Shown here: piece after piece, positions 32,321 to 40,096 of the stretch
How the letters are laid out: every line of letters begins with the position of its first letter
Position numbering within the stretch: the first letter of the stretch is position 1
Origin: Streptomyces achromogenes
Lineage (GTDB): Bacteria > Actinomycetota > Actinomycetes > Streptomycetales > Streptomycetaceae
Assembly: GCF_030816715.1 (NCBI RefSeq)
Contig: NZ_JAUSYH010000001.1
Coordinates: 5,084,001-5,148,000 of the forward strand
Length of the DNA stretch: 64,000 bases
Direction: 5' to 3'
The notes under the pieces: model-generated
Database searches by the model: none
The model's input: the letters and a program-made list of their open reading frames with translations, nothing else
Told to the model about the DNA's origin: nothing
Position numbers and translations under genes: made by a program

Positions 32321-32926
32321 ATGCTGACCATTCACGCGGATTCCAGGGGCCGGGCACTCGCCGTCAAGGGTGCGTGGATCGCCGACGCCGGGCCGCTGGC
32401 GGAACTCGTCGCCGCCCATCCGGGCGCGCGCGTGCGGACCTGGCCCGGCATCCTCACTCCGGGGCTGATCAACCTGCACGGCAACGAGTTGCTGGAGGAG
32501 GCGTACCACCCGGACCCCCGCGAGGCCGACGAACTGGGCGTCGAGCCGTTGACCGGGGACGCGCTGGCGGCCCTCACCATGGACGACGCCCGCTGGAACG
32601 CGAGCGTCCGGCGCTGTGTGCAGCGCATGCTGGCGCACGGCACGGTCAGGGCGGCCTGCGAGGACCTGCGCAACCGCACGGTGCGGGAGGCCCTGCACCG
32701 CTCCGCGCTGGCGGGCATGGGCCGGATCGGACGTCCCGGCGGGACACCCGCGCTGGACCCGTACGCCGCCGGGATCCCGGTGGAGTTCGCGCGGCCGCGG
32801 GAGCGGCATTCCGCGGCCCGCTTCGCGGTGTTCGACGTACGGGACGAGGCCGAACTCGCCGAGCGCGGCGCGGGCACGTGCGTGGCCACGGTGGCGGACG
32901 GCCGCCTCGTCTACCGGCGCCGGTGA
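32321..32926 (+). CDS. Amidohydrolase-like protein without HxH metal motif
   Basis: This 201-residue protein begins 7 bases after mqnC. The N-terminal half follows the imidazolonepropionase/cog0402 amidohydrolase pattern: a small beta domain, then TWPGILTPGLINLHGNELLEEAYH, where active enzymes have N-x-H-x-H. The second His is Asn here and the protein is less than half the length of a TIM-barrel amidohydrolase (about 400). The end, GTCVATVADGRLVYRR, resembles the composite beta-domain return strand. It is probably non-catalytic. Relation to the MqnX aminofutalosine deaminases of the same superfamily is only a thought prompted by position. Confidence 0.65.
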   Translation: MLTIHADSRGRALAVKGAWIADAGPLAELVAAHPGARVRTWPGILTPGLINLHGNELLEEAYHPDPREADELGVEPLTGDALAALTMDDARWNASVRRCVQRMLAHGTVRAACEDLRNRTVREALHRSALAGMGRIGRPGGTPALDPYAAGIPVEFARPRERHSAARFAVFDVRDEAELAERGAGTCVATVADGRLVYRRR

Positions 32927-33023
32927 GAGCCGCCCGCCAGGGAGGCGGGGGAGGGACGCGGAGAACGGGGCGACCTGTCACGGCGAACCCGCAGCCGGCA
33001 CACGGGCCTGACGTCCCCGTGCC

Positions 33024-34097
33024 CTACCCCGAGAACGCCTCCGCGAAGGCCCCGTCCTCCTGCTCGACCCCACTGCAGTCGGTCAACGCGTCGTCCGTGG
33101 CGGAGCCGGCCTCGCACTCCTGATCCCGGAACGTCGACCACATCGACACCCAGGCGATGCCCTTCTCCTCGGCGAACGCCCGCACCTGGGCCGCGTCGGC
33201 GAGTGTGAACGTCTCGTTGTCGACGTCGTTCGTGCCGAGCATCGACGTCAGCGCCATCCCCCTCCACGCGGCGGAGTCGTCCGTCCCGAACGCCTTCTTC
33301 AGCTGCGCCTGCGCGGCCGTCGCCGAGGTGATCGCGTATCCGCCCATGTCACCGGCGTACGACTCGCCGTAGTTCATCGTCATGAGGTTGACGGTGGAGA
33401 CCTGGACGTCGTGCCTGTTCGCGGACGCCAGCAGCGCCAGGCCGTCCGCGTCCAGCCCGGAGGGCATCACCGGGAGCGTGAAGGTGACCTCCAGGTCCGG
33501 ACGTTCCTTCTGCAGTGCCGCGATCGCCGCGGAGCGCAGGGCGACCGAGTCGGAGTCGGTCAGCTCGTCGCCCTCGACGTCGAAGTCGGCCTGTGTGGAG
33601 CCGGCCGCGTCGAGCGCGTCCCCGTACGCCTTCGCGAGGGCCGGCGCGCTGTCGCAGGCGGCCGCCAGTTCCGTGCCGGACGCTCCGCCGAAGGAGACGC
33701 GCACCGTGGCGCCCGTCTTCGTCAGCGCGGAGATGCGGGACCTCACCGCCTTGTCCCCGATGGCGTCGACGCCGTTCCACTTCGGCGTGCAGTCACGGCC
33801 GTCGGCGATGACGAACGCGAGGTTGTACGTCGTCGGGGAGCCGGCGGAATCGTTGCCGGAGGCTTCGTCCGCGCTCACATAGGGCGCGTAACCGGGGCCG
33901 GCGCGGGTGCCGCTGCGGGTGCCGGCACCGGACTCCTCGGGACTGGTGGTCGGCGAGCCGCTCGCGGACCGCCCGCCGGCCGGGCCGGTGGCCGCGGGCG
34001 CCGCGTCCGACGCGCCGTCGGATTCCGCGGAGCATCCCGCCAGCGTCAGGGCGATCAGGCAGGCGACCCCGGCCGTCGGCACCAGGAGACTCCTCAT
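33024..34097 (-). CDS. GH18 chitinase-like lipoprotein
   Basis: This 357-residue exported protein has a signal peptide ending in lipobox LAGC (Cys22), then a Gly/Ser/Thr-rich linker to about residue 70. The rest resembles glycoside hydrolase family 18: a TYNLAFVIADG strand, VRVSFGGASG, the catalytic strand ADFDVEGDEL (Asp171, Asp173, Glu175) and LMTMNYGES. The canonical DxxDxDxE has Thr in the first Asp place, while the acid/base Glu is kept. It presumably acts on chitin or related glycans outside the cell. The start is the ATG at 34097. Confidence 0.8.
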   Translation of the reverse strand: MRSLLVPTAGVACLIALTLAGCSAESDGASDAAPAATGPAGGRSASGSPTTSPEESGAGTRSGTRAGPGYAPYVSADEASGNDSAGSPTTYNLAFVIADGRDCTPKWNGVDAIGDKAVRSRISALTKTGATVRVSFGGASGTELAAACDSAPALAKAYGDALDAAGSTQADFDVEGDELTDSDSVALRSAAIAALQKERPDLEVTFTLPVMPSGLDADGLALLASANRHDVQVSTVNLMTMNYGESYAGDMGGYAITSATAAQAQLKKAFGTDDSAAWRGMALTSMLGTNDVDNETFTLADAAQVRAFAEEKGIAWVSMWSTFRDQECEAGSATDDALTDCSGVEQEDGAFAEAFSG

Positions 34098-34405
34098 TGC
34101 GTAAGCACCCGCTCTCGTGATTGCTGCCTCGGACGGGAAACCATGTGCGTTCCCGAACGGGGAATGTCTCATATCTCGACGCATCGCGCGGGAACAGTGG
34201 GCACACAGTCGGTTCGGGGACTCAAGTGCGCAAAACGTGATATCCGTCCGCCCAAAAAGGGGCAATCAACCCTGCTGTAGGGGATCGGAGTTGCGCACGT
34301 CTTTCGGGTATCTCTCAGGCAAGTGACAGGATCGGGTGTTTCTCACGGGTCTCTCATATGGAGCGCAGAGTTTGCCCCACATAAAGGCTCCCTAATATCC
34401 GGTGA
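34098..34405. other. Intergenic region between divergent genes
   Basis: 308 bases separate the GH18-like gene (minus) from the broken acyltransferase locus (plus). It is less GC-rich than its flanks. Apart from a TAATAT -10 at 34393-34398 I see no gene, repeat or strong hairpin in it. Confidence 0.6.
34393..34398 (+). promoter_or_regulatory. Candidate -10 for the broken acyltransferase locus
   Basis: TAATAT, 7 bases before ATG 34406: a near-ideal -10 for a leaderless transcript. Confidence 0.5.
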
Positions 34406-35142
34406 ATGCAATCCGAGCCCGCCATCGAAAGCCGTGCCGCCAGTCGTGGCGGCCGTCGCAGCAGCAAACGTGACGACGCCTCCGCCGAGGGGCCCGTGTT
34501 CGTCGACACCTCCGGCCGCAGGTCGAGGCTGCTGCGCCGGATGGGTCTCCTTCTGGGCGTCGGCTGTCTCGTGTACGCGGTCGTGCTCGGGGCCGCCTTC
34601 ATGGGCTGGGGCACCTCGCTGACCCCGTCCTCCCTGCTGCCGTTCGGCGACGAGGTGGGCATCGTGACGGCGTCCTGCGGCTCGCGAATCCCGCCGCGGT
34701 GGTCATGGCGTCCCTGGCGGCGCTCGGGTTCGGCGGCTGGTACGCCTTCGCCCACCAGGCGGACTTCGGCACCTACGACCTGGACGAGAACCCCCTCGCG
34801 CAGGCCTTCTGGTCGGCCGGCTTCGTCATGCTGCTGCTGTGGGCGAAGGCGTGCTTCCGCATCGACTTCGCCCGGCTCACCCGCTTCCGCCGGACGAACC
34901 GGATCGTCACCGTCTTCAACGCGCGCGCCGTGACGATCTACCTCTGGCACGAGATCGCCCTGATCCTCGCCGTCCCGCTGATCGACCGTTTCTGGGACGT
35001 GCCCGCGTTCGAGACGTACCTGCCGCTGGAGAGCCAGTGGTTCATGTTCGGCGTGGGCTGGCTGCTGATCGGCGTCTTCGTGCTGCTGTGCGGATGGGTC
35101 GAGGACGTGGCGGCGCGCAGGAAGCCGAGGCTCCTGCCGTGA
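34406..35142 (+). pseudogene. Deletion remnant: membrane protein start joined to acyltransferase-3 end
   Basis: From ATG 34406 about 85 residues read as the start of a membrane protein: a basic tail, FVDTSGRRSRLLRRMG, then one helix VGCLVYAVVLGAAFMGW. Sense is lost near 34670, and from about 34690 a different frame gives the end of an acyltransferase family 3 (membrane O-acyltransferase) protein: a helix, FGTYDLDENPLAQAF, NARAVTIYLWHE, and a last helix ending GWVEDVAARRK. The first two-thirds of the acyltransferase, including its catalytic His region, are absent. A deletion joining two neighbouring genes with a frame change explains this. The C-part could still be made from ATG 34699. Confidence 0.65.
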
Positions 35143-35162
35143 GCCGGCGGGGGAGGGGCTGA

Positions 35163-35168
35163 CACAAT
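35163..35168 (+). promoter_or_regulatory. Candidate -10 for leaderless menG
   Basis: CACAAT, 6 bases before GTG 35175, and no ribosome site. It is weaker than the other leaderless candidates. Confidence 0.35.
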
Positions 35169-35174
35169 GGCCGG

Positions 35175-35870
35175 GTGACCCGTGCTTCCCTGAACAAGCA
35201 GCCCCACGAAGTCGCCTCGATGTTCGACCGCGTGGCGGAACGGTACGACCTGACCAACGACGTCCTGTCGCTCGGCCAGGACCGGCGGTGGCGCAAGGAG
35301 GTCGCGAAGGCGGTCGACGCCCGCCCGGCGCAGAAGGTCCTGGACCTCGCCGCCGGCACGGCCACCTCCTCCCTCCCGTTCGCGCGGACCGGCGCGTACG
35401 TCGTCCCCTGCGACTTCTCCCTCGGCATGCTCCAGGTCGGCAAGAGGAACCACGCCTGGCTGCCGTTCACCGCCGGGGACGCGACGAAGCTGCCCTTCCG
35501 GGACGACTCGTTCGACGCCGTCACCATCTCCTTCGGCCTGCGCAACGTACAGGACTTCGACGCGGCCCTGCGCGAGATGCACCGGGTGACCCGGCCCGGC
35601 GGACGCGTCGTGATCTGCGAGTTCTCGCACCCCACCTGGGCGCCCTTCCGCACCGTCTACACCGAGTACCTGATGCGCGCCCTGCCCCCCGTCGCCCGCG
35701 CGGTCTCCTCGAACCCGGACGCCTACGTCTACCTCGCCGAGTCCATCCGCGCCTGGCCCGACCAGGCCGCCCTCGCCGAGCACCTGCGCAAGGCGGGCTG
35801 GTCGAAGGTCGCCTGGCGCAACCTGACAGGCGGCGTGGTGACCCTGCACCGGGGCTTCAAGGAGGCCTGA
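35175..35870 (+). CDS. menG: Demethylmenaquinone methyltransferase MenG (UbiE)
   Basis: This 231-residue SAM methyltransferase is the last ring-modifying enzyme of menaquinone synthesis. The UbiE signatures are clear: MFDRVAERYDLTNDVLSLGQDRRWR at the start (seen as two blocks), VLDLAAGTATSSL for motif I, FRDDSFDAVTISFGLRN, and EFSHPTW. The C-terminus NLTGGVVTLHRGFK is the standard end. It is likely to act on the product of MqnP/MqnL encoded 22 kb upstream. Confidence 0.95.
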   Translation: MTRASLNKQPHEVASMFDRVAERYDLTNDVLSLGQDRRWRKEVAKAVDARPAQKVLDLAAGTATSSLPFARTGAYVVPCDFSLGMLQVGKRNHAWLPFTAGDATKLPFRDDSFDAVTISFGLRNVQDFDAALREMHRVTRPGGRVVICEFSHPTWAPFRTVYTEYLMRALPPVARAVSSNPDAYVYLAESIRAWPDQAALAEHLRKAGWSKVAWRNLTGGVVTLHRGFKEA

Positions 35871-35909
35871 GACACGCCTGGGACGCAGCGGCGGGCACCG
35901 CCACGGCGG

Positions 35910-35989
35910 CCGAGGACCGCCGGCACCCGAGGACCGCCGGTGGCCGGTGATCGCCGGCACCCGAGGACCGTCGTCACCCGGTGATCGCC
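35910..35989 (+). repeat. CCGAGGACCG and GGTGATCGCC repeats between convergent genes
   Basis: CCGAGGACCG occurs at 35910, 35927 and 35961; GGTGATCGCC at 35946 and 35980. The last copy enters the 3' end of the PASTA gene, so the repeats may have spread from its coding end into the spacer after menG. Confidence 0.7.
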
Positions 35990-36288
35990 TCGAAGGGGTC
36001 CTTCGGCCGGTCCAGCTCGCGCTCCAGCCCGCCCCCGCCCGGCCGCGGCACGCGCGGTTCGCGTACGCCCGCGCCTCCGCCGCCCTCCCCTTCGCGGAAC
36101 TCGAACCACACGGTGACGACGGCGCCCCGAGGCACCTCGGCACCGGGCGGCGGGTACTGCCGTACGACGTAGTCGACGACCGTGCGGTAGAAGTCGGGCC
36201 GGTCCGGAGCGGCCAGCAGCACACCCCGCGCCGCAGCCGCCTCGCGCGCGTCCACGGCCATCAGACCGACGAACCTGGGCACACGCAC
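35974..36288 (-). CDS. PASTA-domain protein
   Basis: This protein of about 104 residues has one PASTA-type unit: VPRFVGLMAVDAREAAAARGVLL, then a VVRQYPPPGAEVPRGAVVTVWF strand (seen in parts). A Gly-rich, Pro/Arg tail follows. There is no signal peptide or kinase domain, so it is probably cytoplasmic, unlike the cell-wall-binding PASTA kinases. A longer in-frame start at 36402 is possible, but the added residues are Pro/Thr-rich and unlike the domain. Function unknown. Confidence 0.72.
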   Translation of the reverse strand: MRVPRFVGLMAVDAREAAAARGVLLAAPDRPDFYRTVVDYVVRQYPPPGAEVPRGAVVTVWFEFREGEGGGGAGVREPRVPRPGGGGLERELDRPKDPFEAITG

Positions 36289-36420
36289 TCCAGGTGTTTT
36301 GGGTGGTATGGGCACAGATGTCACCCCCAGCGGTACTGGAAGGGTAACCGCCCGGGGGTGCCGTCCGGAAGCGTCAGGTGTCTTTCCGTAGCCGAATGTC
36401 ACGTAGAGTGACCGAGGTCG

Positions 36421-36927
36421 TCACCAGGCGAGGCGGTAACAGCGCGCCTCCCGTGTCGACCCGGGCCTCGGGTACGTCTCCGTGAGGCGCATCCCCAGCC
36501 GCTCGGCCACGGCGATGGACCGCTTGTTGCCCGAGTCCACCATGGCCACCACCTCCGGCACCCCGGCCGCCCGCACCCGCTCCAGCGACGACCGGGCCGC
36601 CGCCGTCGCGTATCCGCGTCCCCAGTGCTCCCGCCCGAGCCGCCACCCGATCTCGATCTCTCCCCGGGGACCCCACTCCCGCGGCCACGGCTGGGCCCCG
36701 GTGAACCCGATGACCCGGTCGTCCGCGTCCAACAGCGTCCACAGGCAGAACCCGCGCTCGGCGTCGTGCCGGCGCTGGCGGGCGGTGAGCTCCTCGTAGA
36801 CCGAGAGCTCCGCGGATCTCCCGCCGTGGAACTCCATGACGTCCGGATCGTCGAAGACCCGGTGCCAGGCGACCGCGTCCTCGTCCGTGGGGACGCGCAG
36901 CCGTACTACGGGGAGAGCTCGGTTCAC
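36421..36927 (-). CDS. GNAT acetyltransferase, RimJ/RimL type
   Basis: This 168-residue acetyltransferase has LRVPTDEDAVAWHRVFDDPDVM at the start, IEIGWRLGREHWGRGYATAAARS with the CoA-binding loop (about 100-122), and NKRSIAVAERLGMRL, the order seen in RimJ/RimL-like and small-molecule acetyltransferases. GTG 36927 with GAAGGG six bases upstream is the chosen start. It is divergent from the geranylgeranyl-reductase-like gene. The acceptor is unknown. Confidence 0.86.
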   Translation of the reverse strand: MNRALPVVRLRVPTDEDAVAWHRVFDDPDVMEFHGGRSAELSVYEELTARQRRHDAERGFCLWTLLDADDRVIGFTGAQPWPREWGPRGEIEIGWRLGREHWGRGYATAAARSSLERVRAAGVPEVVAMVDSGNKRSIAVAERLGMRLTETYPRPGSTREARCYRLAW

Positions 36928-37024
36928 TGGGCAGCCCTTCAGCCGGGTGATCAATTCTGCTGAATAGACTGCCCGTGTCCAGTGCCGGTCGGCACGCAGA
37001 TTCCGAACTTGGGGAGATCCCGCC

Positions 37025-38332
37025 GTGACCGCCGTGACCGAGCCCCACTCCGAGCCCTTCACCGCGAACACCGCCGACGTCATCGTCGTCGGCGCGGGAC
37101 CGGCCGGCTCCACGACCGCCTACTACCTCGCCAAGGCCGGACTCGACGTACTCCTCCTCGAGAAGACCGAGTTCCCGCGCGAGAAGGTCTGCGGCGACGG
37201 CCTCACCCCGCGCGCCACCAAGCAGCTGGTGGCCATGGGCATCGACATCTCCGAGGAGGCCGGCTGGTTGCGCAACAAGGGCCTGCGCATCATCGGCGGC
37301 GGCGTCCGCCTCCAGCTGGACTGGCCCGATCTGGCCTCCTTCCCCGACTACGGCCTCGTCCGCAAGCGTGACGACTTCGACGAGCAGCTCGCCCGCCAGG
37401 CCCAGAAAGCGGGCGCCCGTCTCCACGAGCGCTGCAACGTCGGCGCCCCGATCGTCGACGACCGCACCGGCCGCATCACCGGCGTGCACGCCAAGCTGGG
37501 GGAGGAGAAGCGCGAAGTCACCTTCCACGCCCCGCTCGTGGTCGCCGCCGACGGCAACTCCACCCGTCTCTCCCTGGCGATGGGCCTGCACCGCCGCGAG
37601 GACCGCCCGATGGGCGTCGCCGTCCGCACCTACTTCACCTCCCCGCGCCACGAGGACGACTACCTGGAGTCCTGGCTGGAGCTGTGGGACCGGCGCGGCC
37701 CCGGCGAGGACCGGCTGCTGCCCGGCTACGGCTGGATCTTCGGCATGGGCGACGGGACGTCGAACGTCGGCCTCGGCGTGCTGAACACCTCCGACTCCTT
37801 CAAGGAGCTGGACTGGCGCGAGGTCCTCAAGGCCTGGTGCGCGTCCATGCCGGAGGACTGGGGCTACACCCCCGAAAACATGACCGGCCCGATCCGCGGC
37901 GCCGCCCTCCCCATGGCCTTCAACCGCAAGCCCCACTACACCAAGGGCCTGCTGCTGGTCGGCGACGCCGGGGGCCTGGTGAACCCGTTCAACGGCGAGG
38001 GCATCGCCTACGCCATGGAGTCGGGGCAGCTCGCCGCCGACGTCATCGTGCAGGCCCACGCCCGCGCCACCCCCGGCCAGCGCGAACTCGCCCTGCAGCG
38101 GTACCCGCAGATCCTCGCGGACACCTACGGCGGCTACTACACGCTCGGCCGCGCCTTCGTGAAGCTCATCGGCAACCCGAAGGTCATGAAGATCGCGGCC
38201 CAGCGCGGCCTGACCCACCCGATGCTGATGAAGTTCACGCTGAAGATGCTCGCCAACCTGACGGACCCCACGGGCGGCGACGCGATGGACCGCATCATCA
38301 ACGGCCTGAGCAAGGTGGCCCCGAAGGCCTGA
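37025..38332 (+). CDS. Geranylgeranyl-reductase-family FAD protein (MenJ-like)
   Basis: This 435-residue FAD-dependent reductase has VIVVGAGPAGSTTAYYLAKAGLDVLLLEK (FAD site, seen in parts, about 19-48), the PxxKxCGDG-type motif FPREKVCGDGLTPRA and LLLVGDAGGLVNPFNGEGIAYAME. The family saturates isoprenoid chains. In mycobacteria the MenJ member reduces one double bond of the menaquinone tail. Its position between menG and nuo suggests the same job here, which is an inference. GGGGAGA precedes GTG 37025; a second GTG at 37034 is possible. A strong inverted repeat follows the stop. Confidence 0.87.
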   Translation: MTAVTEPHSEPFTANTADVIVVGAGPAGSTTAYYLAKAGLDVLLLEKTEFPREKVCGDGLTPRATKQLVAMGIDISEEAGWLRNKGLRIIGGGVRLQLDWPDLASFPDYGLVRKRDDFDEQLARQAQKAGARLHERCNVGAPIVDDRTGRITGVHAKLGEEKREVTFHAPLVVAADGNSTRLSLAMGLHRREDRPMGVAVRTYFTSPRHEDDYLESWLELWDRRGPGEDRLLPGYGWIFGMGDGTSNVGLGVLNTSDSFKELDWREVLKAWCASMPEDWGYTPENMTGPIRGAALPMAFNRKPHYTKGLLLVGDAGGLVNPFNGEGIAYAMESGQLAADVIVQAHARATPGQRELALQRYPQILADTYGGYYTLGRAFVKLIGNPKVMKIAAQRGLTHPMLMKFTLKMLANLTDPTGGDAMDRIINGLSKVAPKA

Positions 38333-38343
38333 CCCGACCGCTG

Positions 38344-38384
38344 CGCACGGCGGGCCCGCAGGGACGGCGCGAGCCCGCCGTGCG
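38344..38384 (+). terminator. Terminator after the MenJ-like gene
   Basis: Perfect 12-base arms CGCACGGCGGGC (38344-38355) and its complement (38373-38384) around a 17-base loop, starting 12 bases after the stop codon. Confidence 0.75.
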
Positions 38385-38434
38385 GCGGCCGACGCGCGCA
38401 GACCTCTTCCCGCAGGCCTGCCCCCTGATGAAGT

Positions 38435-38450
38435 GCCCGACATGTCGGGC
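38435..38450. promoter_or_regulatory. Perfect 16-base palindrome GCCCGACATGTCGGGC
   Basis: It is self-complementary without a loop and extended outward by GAAG/CTTC with a small bulge. The absence of a loop makes a protein-binding site as likely as a terminator. No start codon is nearby. Confidence 0.55.
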
Positions 38451-38590
38451 ATCTTCGCCCTTCCGCCGGTCGTGAGCGAACAGCCGCAGGCCGACGCCCG
38501 CCGGGCGGCCGGCGAGGTCCGCCCTCGCGGTGGCGCACGGTGACGAACCGCCGCCCGCCCCGTCGGGGCCGGGCGCGCCCGGACAGCCCG

Positions 38591-38652
38591 AAGGGCCGCT
38601 GCCCCCGAGCGGCTGCGGCCCTTGCGTGCGTGAGGCGCCCTCAGAGGCGCCT
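38591..38652 (-). terminator. Tandem stem-loops after the NlpC/P60 gene
   Basis: AAGGGCCGC (38591-38599) pairs with GCGGCCCTT (38615-38623), and AGGCGCC (38633-38639) with GGCGCCT (38646-38652). Both lie just beyond the stop of the minus-strand hydrolase gene and can act in either direction. Confidence 0.65.
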
Positions 38653-38660
38653 GGGAGCGG

Positions 38661-39461
38661 TCAGAGCACCCTCACCGCACCGCTCGGCGGGTCGTACGAC
38701 AGCGGCTTCTCGGCCACGCCGGTGGACGGGTTCTGCGCGCCGACGAACATGCCGTCGCCGACGTAGACCGCCACGTGGTACGCGTTGCCCGCGCTGCCCC
38801 AGTAGAGGATGTCGCCGGGCTGCAGGTTGTCCAGGGACACCTGGGTGCCGGCCGTCGACTGGTCCTGCGAGACGCGCGGCAGGTCGATGCCGACCTGCTT
38901 GAAGGCGGTCTGCATCAGGCCCGAGCAGTCCCAGGAGTTGGGGCCGGTGCCGCCGGAGACGTAGGCGTCACCGATCTGCGCCTTCACGAAGGCGATGACG
39001 GCCGCGGCCGAACCCGTCGCCGTGGAGGAGCTCGTGCTGCTGTAGGCGCTGCTCGACGTCGAGGTCAGCGTGGTCCGCTCGGCGGATCGCGTGGCCCGCT
39101 CGGCGGCGGCCTTACGGGCGGCCTCGGCCTTCTTCTTCGCCTCGGCCTTGGCGTCGGCCAGGTCCTTCTTGGCCTCCTTGGCGGCGGCCGCGGCGGCGGC
39201 GTCGCGCTCGGCGTGAAGCTGGTAGTTCGCCGCGGCCTGCTGCGTGGCCTGAGCCGACTGCGCGACCTGGGCTGCCAGGTCGCCGGTGAGCACGGGCAGT
39301 TCGAGCGTCTGCGTCACCGGCTCGGCGGCGTTGGCCGAGCCGGCTGCTGTGGCGACGGCCAGCGTGCCGAGAACACCACTGGCGACTCCGGCCCGCATCG
39401 CGATCGTCGACGCGCTGCGGCGGGGTTTCCGGTGGCTGCGTATGTGAGCGGTGAGGGACAT
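38661..39461 (-). CDS. Secreted NlpC/P60 (C40) cell-wall hydrolase
   Basis: This 266-residue exported peptidase has a signal peptide with a basic start (RSHRKPRRSAS) and cleavage probably after SANA near residue 45. An Ala/Lys/Glu-rich coiled coil (about 60-130), a Ser/Thr linker, and the C40 domain follow, with Cys179 (WDCSGLMQTAF) and His229 (AYHVAVYVGDGMFV). It would cut peptide cross-links or stems of peptidoglycan. The ATG at 39461 begins the MSLTAHIRSH sequence typical of Streptomyces homologues; in-frame ATG codons at 39491 and 39518 are possible. Confidence 0.9.
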   Translation of the reverse strand: MSLTAHIRSHRKPRRSASTIAMRAGVASGVLGTLAVATAAGSANAAEPVTQTLELPVLTGDLAAQVAQSAQATQQAAANYQLHAERDAAAAAAAKEAKKDLADAKAEAKKKAEAARKAAAERATRSAERTTLTSTSSSAYSSTSSSTATGSAAAVIAFVKAQIGDAYVSGGTGPNSWDCSGLMQTAFKQVGIDLPRVSQDQSTAGTQVSLDNLQPGDILYWGSAGNAYHVAVYVGDGMFVGAQNPSTGVAEKPLSYDPPSGAVRVL

Positions 39462-40009
39462 GGGTACAACCGGTATCAGGGGCTCCTCCATACCTTCAAG
39501 AAACGTGTGGTGCGCCACAGTTGTTCAACGGACGCCCCAAATTCCCTGCCTCGGGTTCTTTATTGACGCCGTAACGGACATTGCGGACGCACGTGATCAA
39601 GCCTGTGATCATGATGTTTCGCGGTTACGCCCGAATTGCCCTGCGCCTACCACCGGTCGTGACAGATGGCCAAGCCCCGCTCTTAAGTGACCCTCACGGG
39701 TGTGGCGGAGGTCACGGAACGGTTACCGGAGCGCCTGCGTCTCGCGCCTGCGGCACGACCGCTTCCGCTCGTGAACGCGTGCACGCGTCCACATCCGGCC
39801 CCGCCCTCCCTCTGATGTGTGAACGCGGTCCTCTACCAGTACCCCGCGTCCATCTCCAATTTGCATGCAAGGGAAGCCTCTTGATATGGAGACGCCTCTC
39901 CGGCCTGCGATGACGAGCGTAAATGTCACTTCTTGTGATCACTCTGACGCTTCGCGTACGAAGATCACCGCTGATACGACTTCATGATCGTTCGTCAGGT
40001 GGTGGAGAT

Positions 40010-40022
40010 CACAAAGCTTGTG
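40010..40022. promoter_or_regulatory. CACAA-AGC-TTGTG inverted repeat upstream of nuoA
   Basis: A 13-base inverted repeat about 50 bases upstream of the proposed nuo -10. It could bind an activator; no named regulator matches convincingly. Confidence 0.4.
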
Positions 40023-40058
40023 TAATACCCCGTGTCGCAGATCACAGAGCGGCGGGCA

Positions 40059-40064
40059 TAGGAT
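40059..40064 (+). promoter_or_regulatory. Candidate nuo -10 box
   Basis: TAGGAT would place a transcription start near 40071, about 130 bases before nuoA. The -35 is poor, so the promoter may need an activator. Confidence 0.4.
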
Positions 40065-40080
40065 GCGAGGCAGTTGGGCT

Positions 40081-40096
40081 TGTGACCTGCTTCACA
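40081..40096. promoter_or_regulatory. Rex operator upstream of nuoA
   Basis: TGTGACCTGCTTCACA matches the Streptomyces Rex consensus TGTGAAC-N3-TTCACA at 12 of 13 specified positions. Rex is the NADH/NAD-sensing repressor of respiratory genes, and nuoA-N is a known Rex target in S. coelicolor. The site lies just past the proposed transcription start, where binding would block transcription. Confidence 0.8.

Larger units (their letters stand above)
38333..38660. other. Convergent intergenic region rich in inverted repeats
   Basis: 328 bases lie between the convergent MenJ-like and NlpC/P60 genes. There is no coding sequence I can support. It contains four separate inverted repeats (38344-38384, 38435-38450, 38591-38623, 38633-38652), listed individually. 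Confidence 0.7.

Noticed and set aside
38530..38766. A 78-codon plus-strand frame between the MenJ-like and NlpC/P60 genes.
   Set aside because: Pro/Gly/Ala-rich translation, overlapping two terminators and the end of the hydrolase gene, and no ribosome site.
39462..39960. A possible c-di-AMP (ydaO-type) riboswitch in the leader of the NlpC/P60 hydrolase gene, as known for some Streptomyces wall hydrolases.
   Set aside because: Reading the minus strand by eye I could not find the conserved ydaO segments. A covariance-model search would decide.
40032..40045. A Crp-like box GTG-N6-ATCAC upstream of nuoA.
   Set aside because: It deviates from GTG-N6-GNCAC at one specified position, and similar words are frequent in this region; it is too weak to list.
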